Assembly: GCA_002633005.1 (NCBI GenBank)
Contig: NMRA01000664.1
Location: forward strand, 62,001 to 126,000
Length of the DNA: 64,000 nucleotides
Reading direction: 5' to 3'
DNA from: Phoronis australis
Lineage: Eukaryota > Phoronida > Phoronidae
Part shown: in pieces, positions 36,992 to 51,900 of the stretch
How the letters are laid out: every line of letters starts with the position of its first letter
Numbering within the stretch: the stretch's first letter is position 1
Position numbers and translations under genes: made by a program
The notes under the pieces: model-generated
Databases searched by the model: none
Told to the model about the DNA's origin: nothing
Seen by the model: only the letters and a program-made list of their open reading frames with translations

Positions 36992-39900
36992 CTAAAATAT
37001 TCTGCCACTTAGAAAGTCTTTAATTTGCTGAAAATCCACCTGGAGGTTTTCCGTAACTGAAGAACCAAATTTCCAATTTCTTGTAATGGGCACCGTTTCA
37101 ATTGACAGTCACTAAGCCGCTTCTGCAGGCAATTTTTGTTACGTCTTTCATCGCTGTATCTACATTTGCGTTGGCTGTGCTTCCAATCTCTTGGCCATCA
37201 GTCTTCACTCTAGGAGATACATTTTGCCTCAATCTCAAAAGCATTGGTCTTGTGGAAAAGATAAAAAACAATGATTTCTATAAGCCTTTACTTTATTCTA
37301 CGTTCTAAATTCATCTGGAAATATACCCCAAGGCCTAACCTCAACAGTACCTGTTTGTGGTAACGTATGATCGCTATGGATTATGTGTTACTACTAGTTC
37401 ACAACGAAAACGGACATCAGAAATGACAAATGCAATATAACACGTGAAATTGACGCACGAACCTATACCGATATACATGTAAACACACACACACCTACAT
37501 TCACATGCTTTGATGTCTGTTCACTAACGTCCTTTTTGTAGAAACTGCAGAAATTATCATTTTTTGTATAGTCATGTATTAATGGATCTTCCTAATATTC
37601 GTAAAGAGATATGCGATTACTTTGTACCACAAAAGTACCGTTTACATGGCAAGTTTTATTAATATAGTATAGTTCTCACTTGTGATAGAGATCTTAAACT
37701 CTCTCTCTCTCTCTNAAACAAAAGCGTACTATATCTTGGACGTAACTGCAATACAAAATGCATTGTCGAGGTGTTCCCAAAAGAGAACAAAACGGGTAGA
37801 TCGGCATACAGTCATTCACTGCCGTTGAAGAGTATTAAATAATAACACAAGACCAGCTTTGTAAGCAACTTCAACAGCTATAACAACATCACTATTAAGT
37901 TAAAACTGTTTGAGATAAAATGGATGCTCTGTGAGTCTGCTTGTAAACCCTTGGGACAAGCTCTAAATGTTCATGCAAGTTGTCCAACTTTAAGCCCAAC
38001 GTCCATATATCTGTCATTAGTAGCACAAAGAATGACGATTCGAATAAGGTGGGAAAAAAGAAAATGCGTATCTTATACAACTGTGTAAGCGCGCAGCTGA
38101 TAATTAATTCCGCCTTGCACCACGTTTTACTGGCCACATAGCAATCAGAAAGGGTGCGAGTTAACCTAGAAACAATACGCAATAAGGTGGGTCAAGTTGT
38201 CACAAGTGGGGCACAAGTTTAATTAATAGCGTCCAGGCAGCCTACGAGCCTAGCAAAAACTCATTCCAGGAGTATCTTGTTCTAGGATAACTGTGTGTGG
38301 ACAGCACTTTACACTTTGGGCAAGCTTGTAAACGGCAGTGGGAGAGGAAAGTCCACCCTGCACCATGAAATCCACTTTGTGACAAAGTGAGCAAAAATTA
38401 ATGCTTTTTCTGTTACAAGAGTGTTATAAAACGTCCAATAGCAGGAGACAGATCTAGATTTGAATGAAAATTCCAAAGCAGGGATTATTATCCTTTCAAA
38501 TAATCAACAAATTGAACCAAGAAAATCGGTAAGCAGTGTACAAGATGTCAGCCTACCGTCATCCGGTCCTCTGCCTCATTCAATTGTTCAACGTCCTTCT
38601 CAAGTTCCCTCAAATCTTGAAGGATCTCAGCATTAAAGGCATCTATGTTTTGTTGCCTACAGAAACATTGGAGAAAATGCGATATCAAGTCCATTCGTGG
38701 AATAAAAAGTGCAATATGGCGAAGTTTCCTTATATTTCAAAAATGGATCACGCTCATAATGAAAAAACAGTTAGCATTCTACATCAGGCCTCGTATGTTT
38801 TCCCATGTGTTCCAAAATGAAGAAACAGGTGCGTGTTTTACAGAAATTTTTTGGGTACATACACTCCCATTGACTGGCAGGATGTCCATGTACGTAAAAG
38901 ACCACAGTGCGAATGACCTCCCATAACAGACCAACACCACTAGCCAAGTTACTCACAGGGTTAGTGCATTTTAGAACCAGTTTGATACATGTTGTTCAGT
39001 GGAGAAAACTGCTAATCAAAATGCGAGACCCTGTAAGTGCAGCATAACTGTTATCTGAATAACTGGCCAACAGACACAAAGAATCGACTCCACAGCTGAT
39101 TGACAAGACTTTGTCTCTGTGAAGGGTGATGTCAAAAACACTTAGTCTAACAGTGTTGGTTGAATTTGTTTACGACAGAATTGTCATCAGCATCAAAATT
39201 CTGCAACAGTTTTACTTTAAAGGAAGAAAATTCACCCACATTCAAAGTGGCAATAAACCCAGGCCTTCCCTGAGGGGCAATAAAACACACAGCCAGGATG
39301 TTGGTATTTATTTCTTCCACCTTTTTCCTCAGTTTTCTCCACCTGGTCATTCTGGGCTGGACTACTCAAAGCTCATAAGGGGTAATAAAACAATTATGTT
39401 CTCAGCCAGGACAATAAACCCTTTGTTAAGCGGCGTTTGATTACATTCCAAGTGGGGCACTTGTATGACAAAGAGCAGGGCTCACAAAGGGCTTTCACAG
39501 ACTTTGCCTGTCAAGTTCAAAAGGCCTACAGAGCGTGGTGGGCACCAATGATTACAACCATCAGCAAAATTCTAAGCCACTATGGGGACTACATACTGAG
39601 TTGACCCCTCCAAGCCCAAAATGTTAAGCCACTGACTGATTGGTCTCATCCAATTGTTCACTCAGACATGACAAGGCTCGAGATGAGAACAGAAAGGTAT
39701 TTGTTTCAGACAAGGCCCATTAATTTGTTTGTCACAGCGGTTTTAGTCACCAAGACAGTGTAGATGTGAGGGGAATTCCACTAGACTTTATTGCTGCCAG
39801 TTTCAATTGAAACAAAGGACAAGCCATGATACTTTGGAAGAACAAATACGACCTGTGCAAGTAGAGATGATGTTGCTTTGTTAGAACAAATCGTGAAGAA

Positions 39901-42900
39901 AGTTGTTTATAGTCACTGTGACTAATGAATACTTTTGATTGCATAAAATGTTAATTGGTGTCATCCTCAGCCGTGGGAAGCTTAATGAGTACGTCTTGTG
40001 CACATCATTACAATGAAGGAGAAGAAACGAAAGACTTGTAAAGCAATTCCAGTCACTCATTAAATACTGTATTACAGAAACTAAAAGTATCTTAAGGGGA
40101 TTTGTGGTTATAATACCCGCCAGACTGCTGATGTTCACCAGCCTTGGTAAAGATATTGGTACTGTAAATGAAGTATGGTAATGATTTTGTTGATAAAACA
40201 TTTTTCAAGGGTTTCCCCCATCTACTGCAGGACATAGGAACCACCCTGTGCTTCAACGATTCCAATCGTAATCCTCTCTTCACTCCAATCCCCATAATTA
40301 ATAGATAGTCTCATAAATAAATGACATATCAAATCTCAGTTCAGTTTTGTATTGATTGTGTTGTGTATGTTTTCTCCTTCGTTTTACACGCCAAATTTGA
40401 TTTTTTAGATCATCGAGAAAATGTTTAGATTATGCTCTTACCTGCAGCGTTAAATACTCACAAATTTCAGATCGCAAAATTGAGTTCGTTCATGCAGGTA
40501 CGGCGTTACTCATTTTTTCACCACCGCCATTGAAAGGCTCTAGATCACATGGCCAGTTACCGATGTGAAAGTTGAATCAGTGCTCTCGAACTGACATGTG
40601 CATTCCAGTAGCTAAGTTTGTAATGTGAAAGGAGAAAATACCTGTTGAAAAAGTACCCGCGATTTTGCTAGGTCTGACCTGCTATGCCGCTGTCATCAAA
40701 GTTGTTAAAGATCCAAACTAACTCGAAATGAGAACTATACCTCCATTTTTTGTTCACAGTCCAAATTTTGCAATTTAACTCAACGTTTGAAAAACATCCT
40801 GTCGAAAAAAATTCCGTGAAACGATGCCCTAACCGAAAGACGTACGTATTTGGATGCGTGGGAACAATTCAGAGCAAATTTCACAACAAAAATGCGGGAC
40901 TTATGCTGTTAACATAGTACTCAGCAATTATTTTTCCATGAAATGAATAGCCTCGAAATAACTCCCGACTGTGCAGGTTTCCATCGGGCTTGAGTTTGCT
41001 CCTCAATACCTTCTACGTACAGGAAAAATATGTTAGTCACAAAACGACACGCATGTTACTAGTGTTAACTTTCTTTCGGAGGTATAAAACAAAGCCGGGG
41101 GTTTGGTTTTCACATAAAATTATTGAGAAAAAAACGGGTTTTTTTGAAAACTGAGTTTCTATGTTTTGTAAAACGAGAATGACTCACTGGACTGCGTGTC
41201 AATTTCAAACCAGGTGCGGTCGTTTGTAGTGCTCTATGCTGGGCGCTAGCCTGACTGTGAGTGCTTAATTGGAAATTTTCAAAAGTTAAGGGGGAATGCT
41301 TAGTACAGCAGAGAGCGCTTATTATGAAACATTTCAAAGGTAGAAAGTAGGATTATGTGTAAGCATAGTCGTTAACCTGAATGTGTTTGGTAATAAGGTA
41401 TTGAAAGACTGCAATGGTAAGAAATATTATTAGGATTATCATACAATTTTGCGAGGCAAACTCAATCTAGCGATTTTCTGGGTATCGTTACCACCTAGAC
41501 TGTACCTTTTTTACCCACCGGAATAATTTTGTTTTTAATTGCCCGTTTCAGCCGGAACAAGATTGTTTCTGTTGGAGTCTGAACATTTTACGGCAACGGT
41601 GGTTCGGGGAGCGAAAAATCGGCAGGGGGAGGGGGGGTGTGTGGAGAGAATAAAAATTTCGCTAAAGACGATTTCGCATCTAACCGTTCTAGTTGCAGTA
41701 GCTGGCTGCAGGCATAGAACATCGGGTTTAGGGAACATCGACCCTAGGAAACGTCGGAACAGGAAAAAAGTTTTTGGTTACGTCAGTGCAGGGGAATTTC
41801 GTAAAGCATCGAGTCTTTTATAACCGCCGGGAATCTATTAAGTTCGTTTTCAAATAAACCACTGGCACACGGGTGCTTAACAGAGCCAAGCTGGTATACT
41901 CTTTCATTTAGGACTCGCTGTTCTCTTTTGATGTGCAGCGCACATGCGTGAGTTCACGCTCTTGAATCGCTGGAGTAGGCCTACGCTTTACGTTGGTTTA
42001 CAACGTGTGAAAGACGAATCATATTTCGCGCACGTAGTCCCAGAAACAAGTCAAAGGGTTTGAGAATTTCTTGGCAACTCAAAAACTACTTTGTTGAAAG
42101 TAAAGACGTGGCCGTCGGTTGGCGATTAATAGGGTTGTCATTTTCACTGACCAGTGTCATAGTGCAATGCCAGGGACATGATCGTGGATATTGTAGTAAG
42201 GACATCTTACGCGAAAAGAAACATGTTTTTCCACCACAAAGTTTAAAATTGGTAAGTTGATCGCCTAAGAATTAGTAGAAACACTGCTGTTTTGTGACGA
42301 TTTCTCACGTGTTATGCTATGGCCCGAAACTTTCTTCGACGAAATTTGCAAAAGTACCCGAAAACGTTAGCCAATGAAATGCGCCCATGTTCACGCGACT
42401 TGCTTACAAGTTATAGGGAGGGCTGGTTAGTGTTCTTTTGAATTTGATTTCACAACAACCAAATAACGGTCGGATTCATAACAGTTGCTTTATATTTGCT
42501 AGGTATCTGCCGAGAAGTGTCAAAACTAAACTCGCATACACTGGAAATTCCAGATCGCATTTGCGACTTGAAACGAGCTGAAAAATCTCAGCTCATATTT
42601 GTAAATTTCAGGTCACAAATGCGAGCTGCAGCTCGTTATCAGGGCTTGGAATGACCAATGACAAAAAAAGCGGAAACTTTTACGGCCCAAGTCATGTCCG
42701 ATAACCAGCCTTGAAATGGTCAATGTGAACCTTTCCNAAATATATATCAATGAACTCTGAAATTGCAAATACACATTAAAAGATTACTGGATGAATGAAA
42801 ATTTGACTTAACATGTTCATAAAAATGGAAATACCCTTTTATAAACCAAAGTGATTCCAGGCAATCACCACCCATCTTCTCACCCCTTTCCATGACTGAA

Positions 42901-45900
42901 GGAGGAACACTGTTGACCAACTCCGACACCCTTATTTCAATCTGCCTTTCTTAGAATACCAGTTACTGGTGTCTCAAAAGAAGAGCCACTGTGCGATCCA
43001 ACTACTTGAAAAATGTAACTGACACACTTAACATAATTATTTTAATTATCATAATTAGACAGTTCTTCGCTAGTTTCATAAAAAATCTTGACAGAAAAGT
43101 AGGAATTTGACAAAAAAGTAGGGAAAATTGAGGACCATGGTGGGCACTGGAAGGCACGAATGAATCATTCAATCAATTAATTAGCGTGAATCACCATTTC
43201 CTGTCTGTGGCCTTTAAATAGCTGAAACCCAAATCCAGATTTAATCATTACTTCCAACAGTCATGATTAGCAGTTACAATGCCGAACCTATCAGCTCATT
43301 CCCATTAATATCAACAGTGTTTAGGGAAGCGTCGGTTAGCGGAAAAAGTCCCCTCTTGGACCAAAATTGCAAGCTGACTTTCGCAACTAACAGGTGGATT
43401 TAACACATTGATCAAACTGATGAAATCACTGTTATCAACAGAACAGCACCTGTTGCGTTAACAATCTGTTACGCTTAAAAATCATTCTACTACCCGAGAC
43501 CCTACATAACAATTTCATTTCAGTTGTTATCCTAAGCATGAACTAGATTGTTTTTTAACAGTAACACAGATTACTTAAAACCTCTACCATATACAATCGC
43601 AGCGCTACCTTATGGTGGTAATTTAATTGGCAATAACTTTGATGTTGGTAAACGATGCTGTCTCATTAAAACCGTGATTATTTGAACTTGTAGCAAACAC
43701 CATCTTGTGACTTCCTGCAGAACTGCGTGTACAAGAAAGTATAAGAAAAGTAATTTGTAAATAAAATGCGGTTTTAAGGAAAACACCAAAACTGATACAC
43801 TTAAAAAACAAGTGTAAACAATAGAAAACCTAGTAATATTACACAATCATTATTTGATAGTGAAATAATCAAATAAGAACTTTGCCATGTTTCATTAGGG
43901 TAATGACATATTACCATACTCATTTACATAACAAGAGCAATACAGAGCGTTGAAATGCGCCCATGAGTGCACCGCAAACGGTGTGCTTCTAGGGTTGTTT
44001 ATTCGTTTCATAAAAATAGACACTAGATGGCTCAAAAACATCCAATCCATCTGAAAATGGAAAAATGCCATTGCTTCTTTAATAGAAAGCTATTTACCAA
44101 ATTTCATAAAAATCTGTTGAGGAACTTCAGAGAAACAAAGGAAAACGGAAAAAATGAATAAAATTGCAACTATGAGGCACATCGTTCATTGGATCAGCCT
44201 GAAAGACGGAATCTGTTGTTAGCTTCAAAAATACAATAAATTTAATAAAGATCCTGCAGTGTGTTAAAGAGACGCAGCTATGGCACAAAACAAAACAAAG
44301 CTACCACTAGGAGGTGCCACAAGTCGAATTCGTTAGAGTCAACAGCCCTCTTGACTCTGAGAACAATACATGCCAATTTTCAAAATCATCCTTAGAATGT
44401 TTTGGTTGATCGAGGGGTGGATGCCAAAAAACAGACTCGAAAACAGCAAAAATGGCCACTAAGTGGCACAAACTTCGTCGCATCCATCCCAAAACGGGAG
44501 GAAAGCGTCATCTCACTAATAGATGCCTGTATGCCAAATTTTACAAAAATACGTTGGGGACCTTTGAAGATATAGAGGTAAGCGTAAAAAACTAAAATTA
44601 CCACTAGGGGACACACCGGCAGTTGCATCCGTCCGAAAGTTCACTCATGCCGTCCCACCCATGAAAGGAACACGTGCCAAAATTTCATGAAGTACGTCAA
44701 AGGCTTTTGGAGATAGAGCAGCGGATGCCGGACAGACATCGGACAGACGGAGATGACGGCATAATACGTTCACATATAAATGTGTGGGCGCAAAAGTCTC
44801 ACAAGACTTTTGCGTGGTTGTAATAGTAACTGGTTCTCAGATGGTTTACAGCACACCGGAAGACCCAGTGTTGTTTGTAAACTTAGTTCTTCTTTTGTAC
44901 ATTCACAATCTAATGAGACTTAGCATCTTAAACAGAAGGTAATGAGAAAACTCAAATTAACTTTGCTGTGTGTGCCGAGTCACCTCGTCATAGATTTAAC
45001 TCAGCGACAAAAAGTCACAACTCACCTTGTAACATCGCAAAATGAAATCTCATGTCAATTAACAAAATCTAAATAATGACCAATGGGTTTTGGGAATTTC
45101 TAGCATTGATTTTTTTTCATTTTTGTTGCCAACTACTGACCTAGCCGTTTACCTACTGCCAATCTCAGGAGGCGTCAACATGTCACATTTCACTCACCTG
45201 TTTTCCTGTGTTGCCCAAACGTGGGAAATTTGTCTTGATGTGTTTTTCATAAATGTCACAGTCAACATTTCCAGGTTTTGTTTCTGCTCCTAAAAATAGG
45301 TTTACACGTTCTGAATGAATAAGATTACAGGTGCAAAACAACAAAACATATGATGAATTACTTAATTCATATATTTAAAGTGCAAAACAACAAAACACAT
45401 GATGAATTACTAAATTCATATGATTGGCATTTCCAGGGCGTCAAGTAACATAAGGCCTTGAAAAAATAGGAAACTTGACGCCCTGCATTTCCGAAAGATG
45501 CAGCTAATACATAAAATTCATTTGATTAATAAGTTGTTCCAAACATGGATTACAAGCAGAATTGAGGAGGTGCATTTTACTTCCAATAATGGATTTAACA
45601 CAGTGACTAAGGAAGTGAACTTAAGCTAAGTACTGCCGACCTGTGACCACTTCACTAGATCTTAATTGAAATACAATATTTGAAGAAACAGTCACTTAAT
45701 TACATCACTGGAAAATTAATCATGACCGGATACATTGTCAAAGTCTGAAACGGGCAATGCTGCAGTTATCTACAGTAACAGAATGTGCCCACATGAAATG
45801 TTGAAGCTCCAAGACATGCAAGAGTGCATTTGAGGCACATAAATTACAACTGCTGTAATCCCAACTATTTCACAACATTGTGTAGTACATTAGAAAACTT

Positions 45901-48900
45901 TCACAACATTGTGTAGTACATTAGAAAAATTTCACATTTGGCCAACTTGGGAACATCTTATCTGAGAAATGATTGATACCTTGTACTGTGCGATATTTTC
46001 CAAGACGCGGTGATAAATTGCTTTTAAATTGTTCCATTTTTGCACAAGGGACTATTAAAGTCCTGGTCTCAAACTGCCCATGTGGTTCCAGTATCCGAAA
46101 ATACTTACTACATAAAATCTTATTTTCGACACCCTTTCTTTATATTCTTTTTGCCTTTCTTGCTAAAAGCGATTTTTTAACAGTATTTGTCCCTTCTCTG
46201 TGAGCGTATAATTACCGGCTGTCATCGACTATTTCCATACCCACATTTCCGGCTCATCAGTTCAGGAACTTTTCCTGAACACCGCCATTTTGTCCTTGTA
46301 ACTGAATGTGCTATCGCTTGCTCAAAAAGTCATCATTATTTTGTTTTATTAGTAATATCTCGTGATTCGTTTGTGTGTGTAGTGTATTTATAGTTTGTAG
46401 TTAGTGATCGTTGAATTTTTTTGGAATGTTACACGTACTTAGTATGTTAAAATAGCATTGGTGTTTAGTTCCTTACGTAGGGCGGTCGAACATGGGAACC
46501 AATGAGTCGAACCAAATTTTTCCATTTTGATTTTTTTCTTGTTTTGAAAAAAGTGCTTTGCCATCATCGGAATTGTAGTGCATCCTACTCAGTAAAAATC
46601 GAAAAAGTATCAAAATCAGGACAAGCACTGTTAAGTTACTGCAATTTTTGTGGTGAAATTTGGGTCACTTTGTTTGGATCGTGTCGGCCATATTGGAGGA
46701 CAGCGGTATAAGTTACGAGTTTAAAACTTTGTGTAAATTGTTTTCACCAACGGTGAAATTTAGTGAGAAATATCTTTACTTACTATTCTGCACGATTCAA
46801 CAGTGTTCACCAAATTTCAGCCTCGCAGTTGTTACTCATTAAGTGTTAAATGTGCTCACAATTCCCGTTGGACTTCGTCTCATTTCTGGCGGCACCGACA
46901 ACATGGCGACTTTGCTGAACTGGAAGGCATGTTCAACCTAATACTTTGTAATTGACCTATCGCCAGGATTATGACGGACGGCTTAACTGACCAATCAGAA
47001 CGCAGCATTCTTGGCACACCTTCGTCTGCGTTTCCAAGCAGCCATTTTACCCGACAAACCACACTTAGTCGAGTAAAACTTACTTTAGTCTATAGCTCAA
47101 GAAATTGTCCGCTAAGAATGGGGAAACGGTGTTGATATGGCGTGTGTAGCGCCGACAGCCATTATGCTGCTCCAGAATAATATCTCGTCATTTTTTGGCA
47201 TGCCCTAAGCCGAAAAATGATGTTGAAAAGCGTAAACTATGGATCAAACTGTATAGCCACACGAGCAGCTGAACTTGATAACTCGAAGGCTATAATAAAC
47301 ACAAAGATATTAGTTCCAAGATACGCACTTTTCAGCTTGGTGGCTATGGTGCAGGGCTATCTCAGATTTTGACTCCCGAGTTTCCTATGTCTGACCGCCT
47401 TTGTCTCGGCACCTGCTGGATCTCAGCCCTCTAGCAGTAGTCCCCGGAAATTGTTGTTTTCAAGGACGTTTTCATTTTGTGTTATATTTTAAATCAACCT
47501 AATGGACATTATTTTGTTTCGTATCAGAGGTACGTTTTTGTTATTCATAAACCGTAGGCTGGCGTTCAACTGAACTTCTCTCCCGGTCAAAATTCAGAGA
47601 TTCGATCGGCACAGGGAAGGGCACTGGATTACTGCCGGAACTCAAAGCCTTGGTCGAGCTGTTGTCACTAAAAATAAACTGTTGAATTACTTTTTGACGT
47701 GTACCTCTAGTATACACTATGTCTGTAGAGTTAGAGAGAGCTCATTTTGAAGTTGTTCAAACATGATATTTAGATTTATGAAGCTTTAAAAAAGAATTTG
47801 AGTTATTTTTGTAAATACCCTATTTTTGCAACTACCACACCAGACTTGTAATCTTTTGTAACCATACCACGACTTAGTGATCATGCTACCTTCAAAATTA
47901 AATGAAAGCTACCTTTATGGAATGAAACTACCAAAAAATGCCAAGTTCATAAGAAGGTAGGCCTAATTTAAATGTCTTAATGGTGCAAACGGACAATTCC
48001 ATAGGCTGCCGCAAGCAAAATGAAACAGCAAGAGCGTGAAGCGTGAGGAAATATTGAGTTCAGTAACTAGGACCGGTAGCGGAAGAGGGGGGCTCAGACC
48101 CCAGATCGCGGCGGAATCGTGTTCCTGTTTTTTTAGTCCACCGATAGATTTTCTGAACAGAAGGTCCAACGGTCTACATCCCTGGCCCCTGCAACTTTCG
48201 GGCCGCCTGTGCACATACAATCGCACTTTGCCCAATTCCACGAGGCAACATATGTTGGGCCCCCCTGTGGTATCCTAGATCCGCCACTGAATTCCAGACA
48301 TTAATTTGACTTAGACACAGCCCTAGACCTACCGGAGCTAACTGTTTGCCTAGGACGAGATGAGTGTGTACCTGAGCTATGAACCTGAATTTTTTGATCA
48401 AAATATTTCGTTACAAGATTAGAAAAGCGTAAACAGTGCTATCGAGTCGACCTAGTCAGAGACTATAGTGCATGTGTTGTCTGTAATCTATGACCTACTT
48501 TACTCCAGGAGTCCCACCAGTTGTGACCTACTTTTCATTTGGCGAAATTTAGCAGACGACAGAATAAAAATATCGGTGAATCTTCACTGATTTTATTCGA
48601 AAGATCATGAAATCTATGGAATCGTACAGATAATTCGACTTTAAGGTACATACCCAGCTTTACATGAACATATCGTATCAGTGGCCTTGTCATTTGTCAG
48701 GTGAAGGTGGCCCCGAGGCCGAGGGGTTCTTCGGATTTTCGCTGGCTCCTCGAGCACTTATTTTTTCATCGTCACCTTTACAAATTCCCATATCATGAAA
48801 GTACGATTCTCTGTTGGAAAGCATCGCCTCTTATCTCCGTCGAAGCGTTTTCAAATAGTGCAAAAACACTCATCGATTCCACCAGGAACGTCATTTAGCG

Positions 48901-51900
48901 ACAGTGTATTTACCTCTGACATCTCGTTCGATTGTCGGGTATCACGTGACTTTTCGCATGGGGGCGAAGCTTGCGATAGGTCAATTTGTGAAGATTTAAC
49001 GTTGATACATTTTGACAAACGTTGCTACAAAAAAGGAACTTTCTTTAATTTTCGTGTTTTTTGCGCAAAAATACAAGATAATTCGAATTATTTTACTGTG
49101 AATTTCCCATTCAGGTGACCTTACACTAAGCTAAAAAATAGTTGAAATAATTTTGAAACGTTTTTTGTTTGACTATCAACTGCTGTTCAAGGCTTGATAA
49201 GGTGTCACAAAATGATTCATATTTTTCTAGATTTTAAGTCTCAATTGCTTTCAAGTCATGTTTTGTAACTAATTGCTTCTTAATTCAGGTTATCAAGTCA
49301 ACAATATGCCATAATCTTAGTTGAGAAATAACCTATATTGGATTGTGAAGCTTCAAGCCTCCAATTCTTGTTCCTTGCAATTTCATATTTTTTTAATCAT
49401 GCTTGTCAAATTCTGGTGAAAGGAAACACTATTCCGTCACCATGACAATAGTTACATGTATGTCCACTTTCCTATCGTGGAAACTTTTGCTGTTGAATAG
49501 TGTTTGTAATGCTAAAGGTTGTAAAGTATTGTGCACTTTAAGTTACTTATTATGTGAAAAAGGTTGAATCATTATGGCTTAATGAATAAAAAATGATAAC
49601 ATTTTGTATTGAACTTGTCATACTTATGTGCTATATTTGGAGCAATGGAAAAAGGTCTGCCTCAGTCAAGAGAAGCACGAACTCCGAAAAAAGTAGAAAA
49701 CGAGACGATATATTCCACTAGAAGACGGGAAGTACCAAAATTTAGCGTCTGCAATTCATAACTTTGAACATACCCAGGGAATCTTATAGTAAAAGATAGA
49801 CATTCCCAAAAATTCCAGCCCCCCATATTGTTAAGCTTGGTGCGCTCATACAAAGTCTGGGAAAATCTGTGTTGAAAGCCAACAGCTTTGCACAGTTCGC
49901 CAGAAGTACCCAAATTCTAAATAAACCTCGTTTCAGCGAGTGCTGTGGCCAGCGGCCAGGTAGGCCTAAGGGCAGCCTTGGCCCAAAGCTGTATGGGCCT
50001 ACTAACAAGCTAGCTGTATTTTGACGGTAGTCTTCATACTGGTAGCTGGCACTGAGGCTAGCTAAGGGCTGCCGCGGCAGTGTGACACAAGATTAACCAA
50101 CCCGTAATTTTATGCAAGTGTCTTTAACTACCTTAGAATATATACGGCATTTATGACTTGAACATTTTACTTCGACAAAGCAGATTGCAACCGCATGCCT
50201 TTACAGTTTGCCTGCGTCTTGTATCGATCTGCACCGGGTCCAACAGGCTGCGGTCCCGAGGCCGGCAAAATAATTTCTGTCAAAATTTATTCGCCACATT
50301 TTTACAAATTCGATAAAATTTCCGTATTTTGATTTTATTAAAACTAAGACGCACTGTCCATTATTTTATCCCCGTTTGCAGGCTGGTGACAGGCACTCAC
50401 ACTGACGGCGTTTTCTAAGCTCGAGTTCCTGAATGAATTGTACTTCCGGGTTTGCGGCAAGTTCAAAATGGCGCGTTCATTTAAACTTTTTTCGAGTACG
50501 GATCGTGTATTAGTTATGGGGTAGGTACTTCTGGGATCCTTGTAACATCCTCTAACCATGTAATAAGGGTTAACAACGTGTGAGACCAGGACTTAAAGGA
50601 CTTGTGATTTCCATGCAACAAAAGTTGCATAAAATAAAAAAGGAATATTTTTAAAAAGTGTAACATCGTTTTTGGGATCTCATCTTGAGCATTTATTTGA
50701 AATAAAATTTGTTCCTTGCATAGATATTGCTGTTGCTATCAATGTTTGTTTCATATTTGTTAAAAAACACAACCTGGATGCTTTCAAGCCTTCTGTTTAG
50801 ATATGATGGGATAAGAAACCCCCCCCCCCCCCCGCTCTGAGACATAAATGCGAGAAATTCAAAACATTTCTCTAAATCGATGCTTATCTCATTTAAAGGG
50901 GATGTTTACAGCATGACTAAGAAGATACAGAGGCGGAGGTAAAAAAAAACTGCCACAAGGAGGCACAGCAACAGCTGGATCAGTCTGAAAGTCATAGTCA
51001 CCTGCCTTCACCTTCATAGGAACACATAGGTGAAATCTCAGAAGATCCTGCCAGCAATTAAGGAAATACAGTCTGCTGGTTGCCCAGGCAGATATGATAG
51101 CAATACATGACCAGCATGCATACAATAAAGTATTACCAACTTAGGATAAAATATGTCTGCATGTGAATCTTCATTTTATATTGCTTCCATGACAGATATG
51201 CAGTAGCTAATTAAATGTTTCAATTCCATTTTCATGTTCTGTACCACAATGTCAAAAGACCTTGAAAAATGAATGGCAGTTACTTTTGTCCGACATTAAG
51301 AGATTTCACCATATGCGGGCTCATACAGAGCAGGCAACACGATTGTCCTGGCACAATATACTGTGGTAAACTTTACCATCATGTACTGCTGATAATCCGA
51401 GCTGTAGGCTTTCATCATTGCTGCTGGATTGTTGAACCCCATAGTTGCCTCGGCCTCTACAGAAGTGTCTGCTGAGGACACCGAGTCACTCTCAACACAA
51501 CTGCGTCTGGTGGCTGCAAGAGTGAAGTGGCATCGTTGGCTAGTTTTGACAAATTCATGAGCTGCCTAAAGTAGTCTATTTTCAAACGTCCAATGGTGAA
51601 CTGACCCACAAGCAAACAAAGAAATTGCAACTAGGGGACACCAAAGTACTAATGACACTCCTCCAAAAATCAATCTGTCCTCAACACTGGAACACATATT
51701 TTTTACTAAAATTTAGTGATGATCATTTCAGCAGTTCGGCAGGCAGAGATGCAGACATCAAAACAACTGAGTTTAAAATTAATAAAATGGTCATGACAAG
51801 CAAAATACATTGTATCCGTCCGAAAATAGGTGTTTTTATCTCCTTAATATAGTACCGTGCCAAATTTCACGAAAATCTGCCAAGGAATCAGATAAGGACT

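Larger units (their letters stand above)
46163..51376 (-). other. Large intron of the unidentified gene
   Basis: About 5.2 kb between exons d and e. It contains a CpG-richer patch (46880-47160), the repeat at 50410, a C homopolymer at 50820 and a fragment of the CTCF-motif element at 50925. Open frames at 48036, 48795 and 49784 (-) have no supporting context. Confidence 0.5.

Noticed and set aside
38557-38656. Helitron/PIF1 helicase fragment (text resembling a NID-AFN-AEIL motif)
   Set aside because: Flanking splice sites and phase fit make a host exon more likely, and no other helicase motif is nearby.
41535-42260. + strand open frames at 41539 and 42060, the second ending at a gtaagt
   Set aside because: No ATG or signal peptide at a sensible place and no partner exon found; probably chance.
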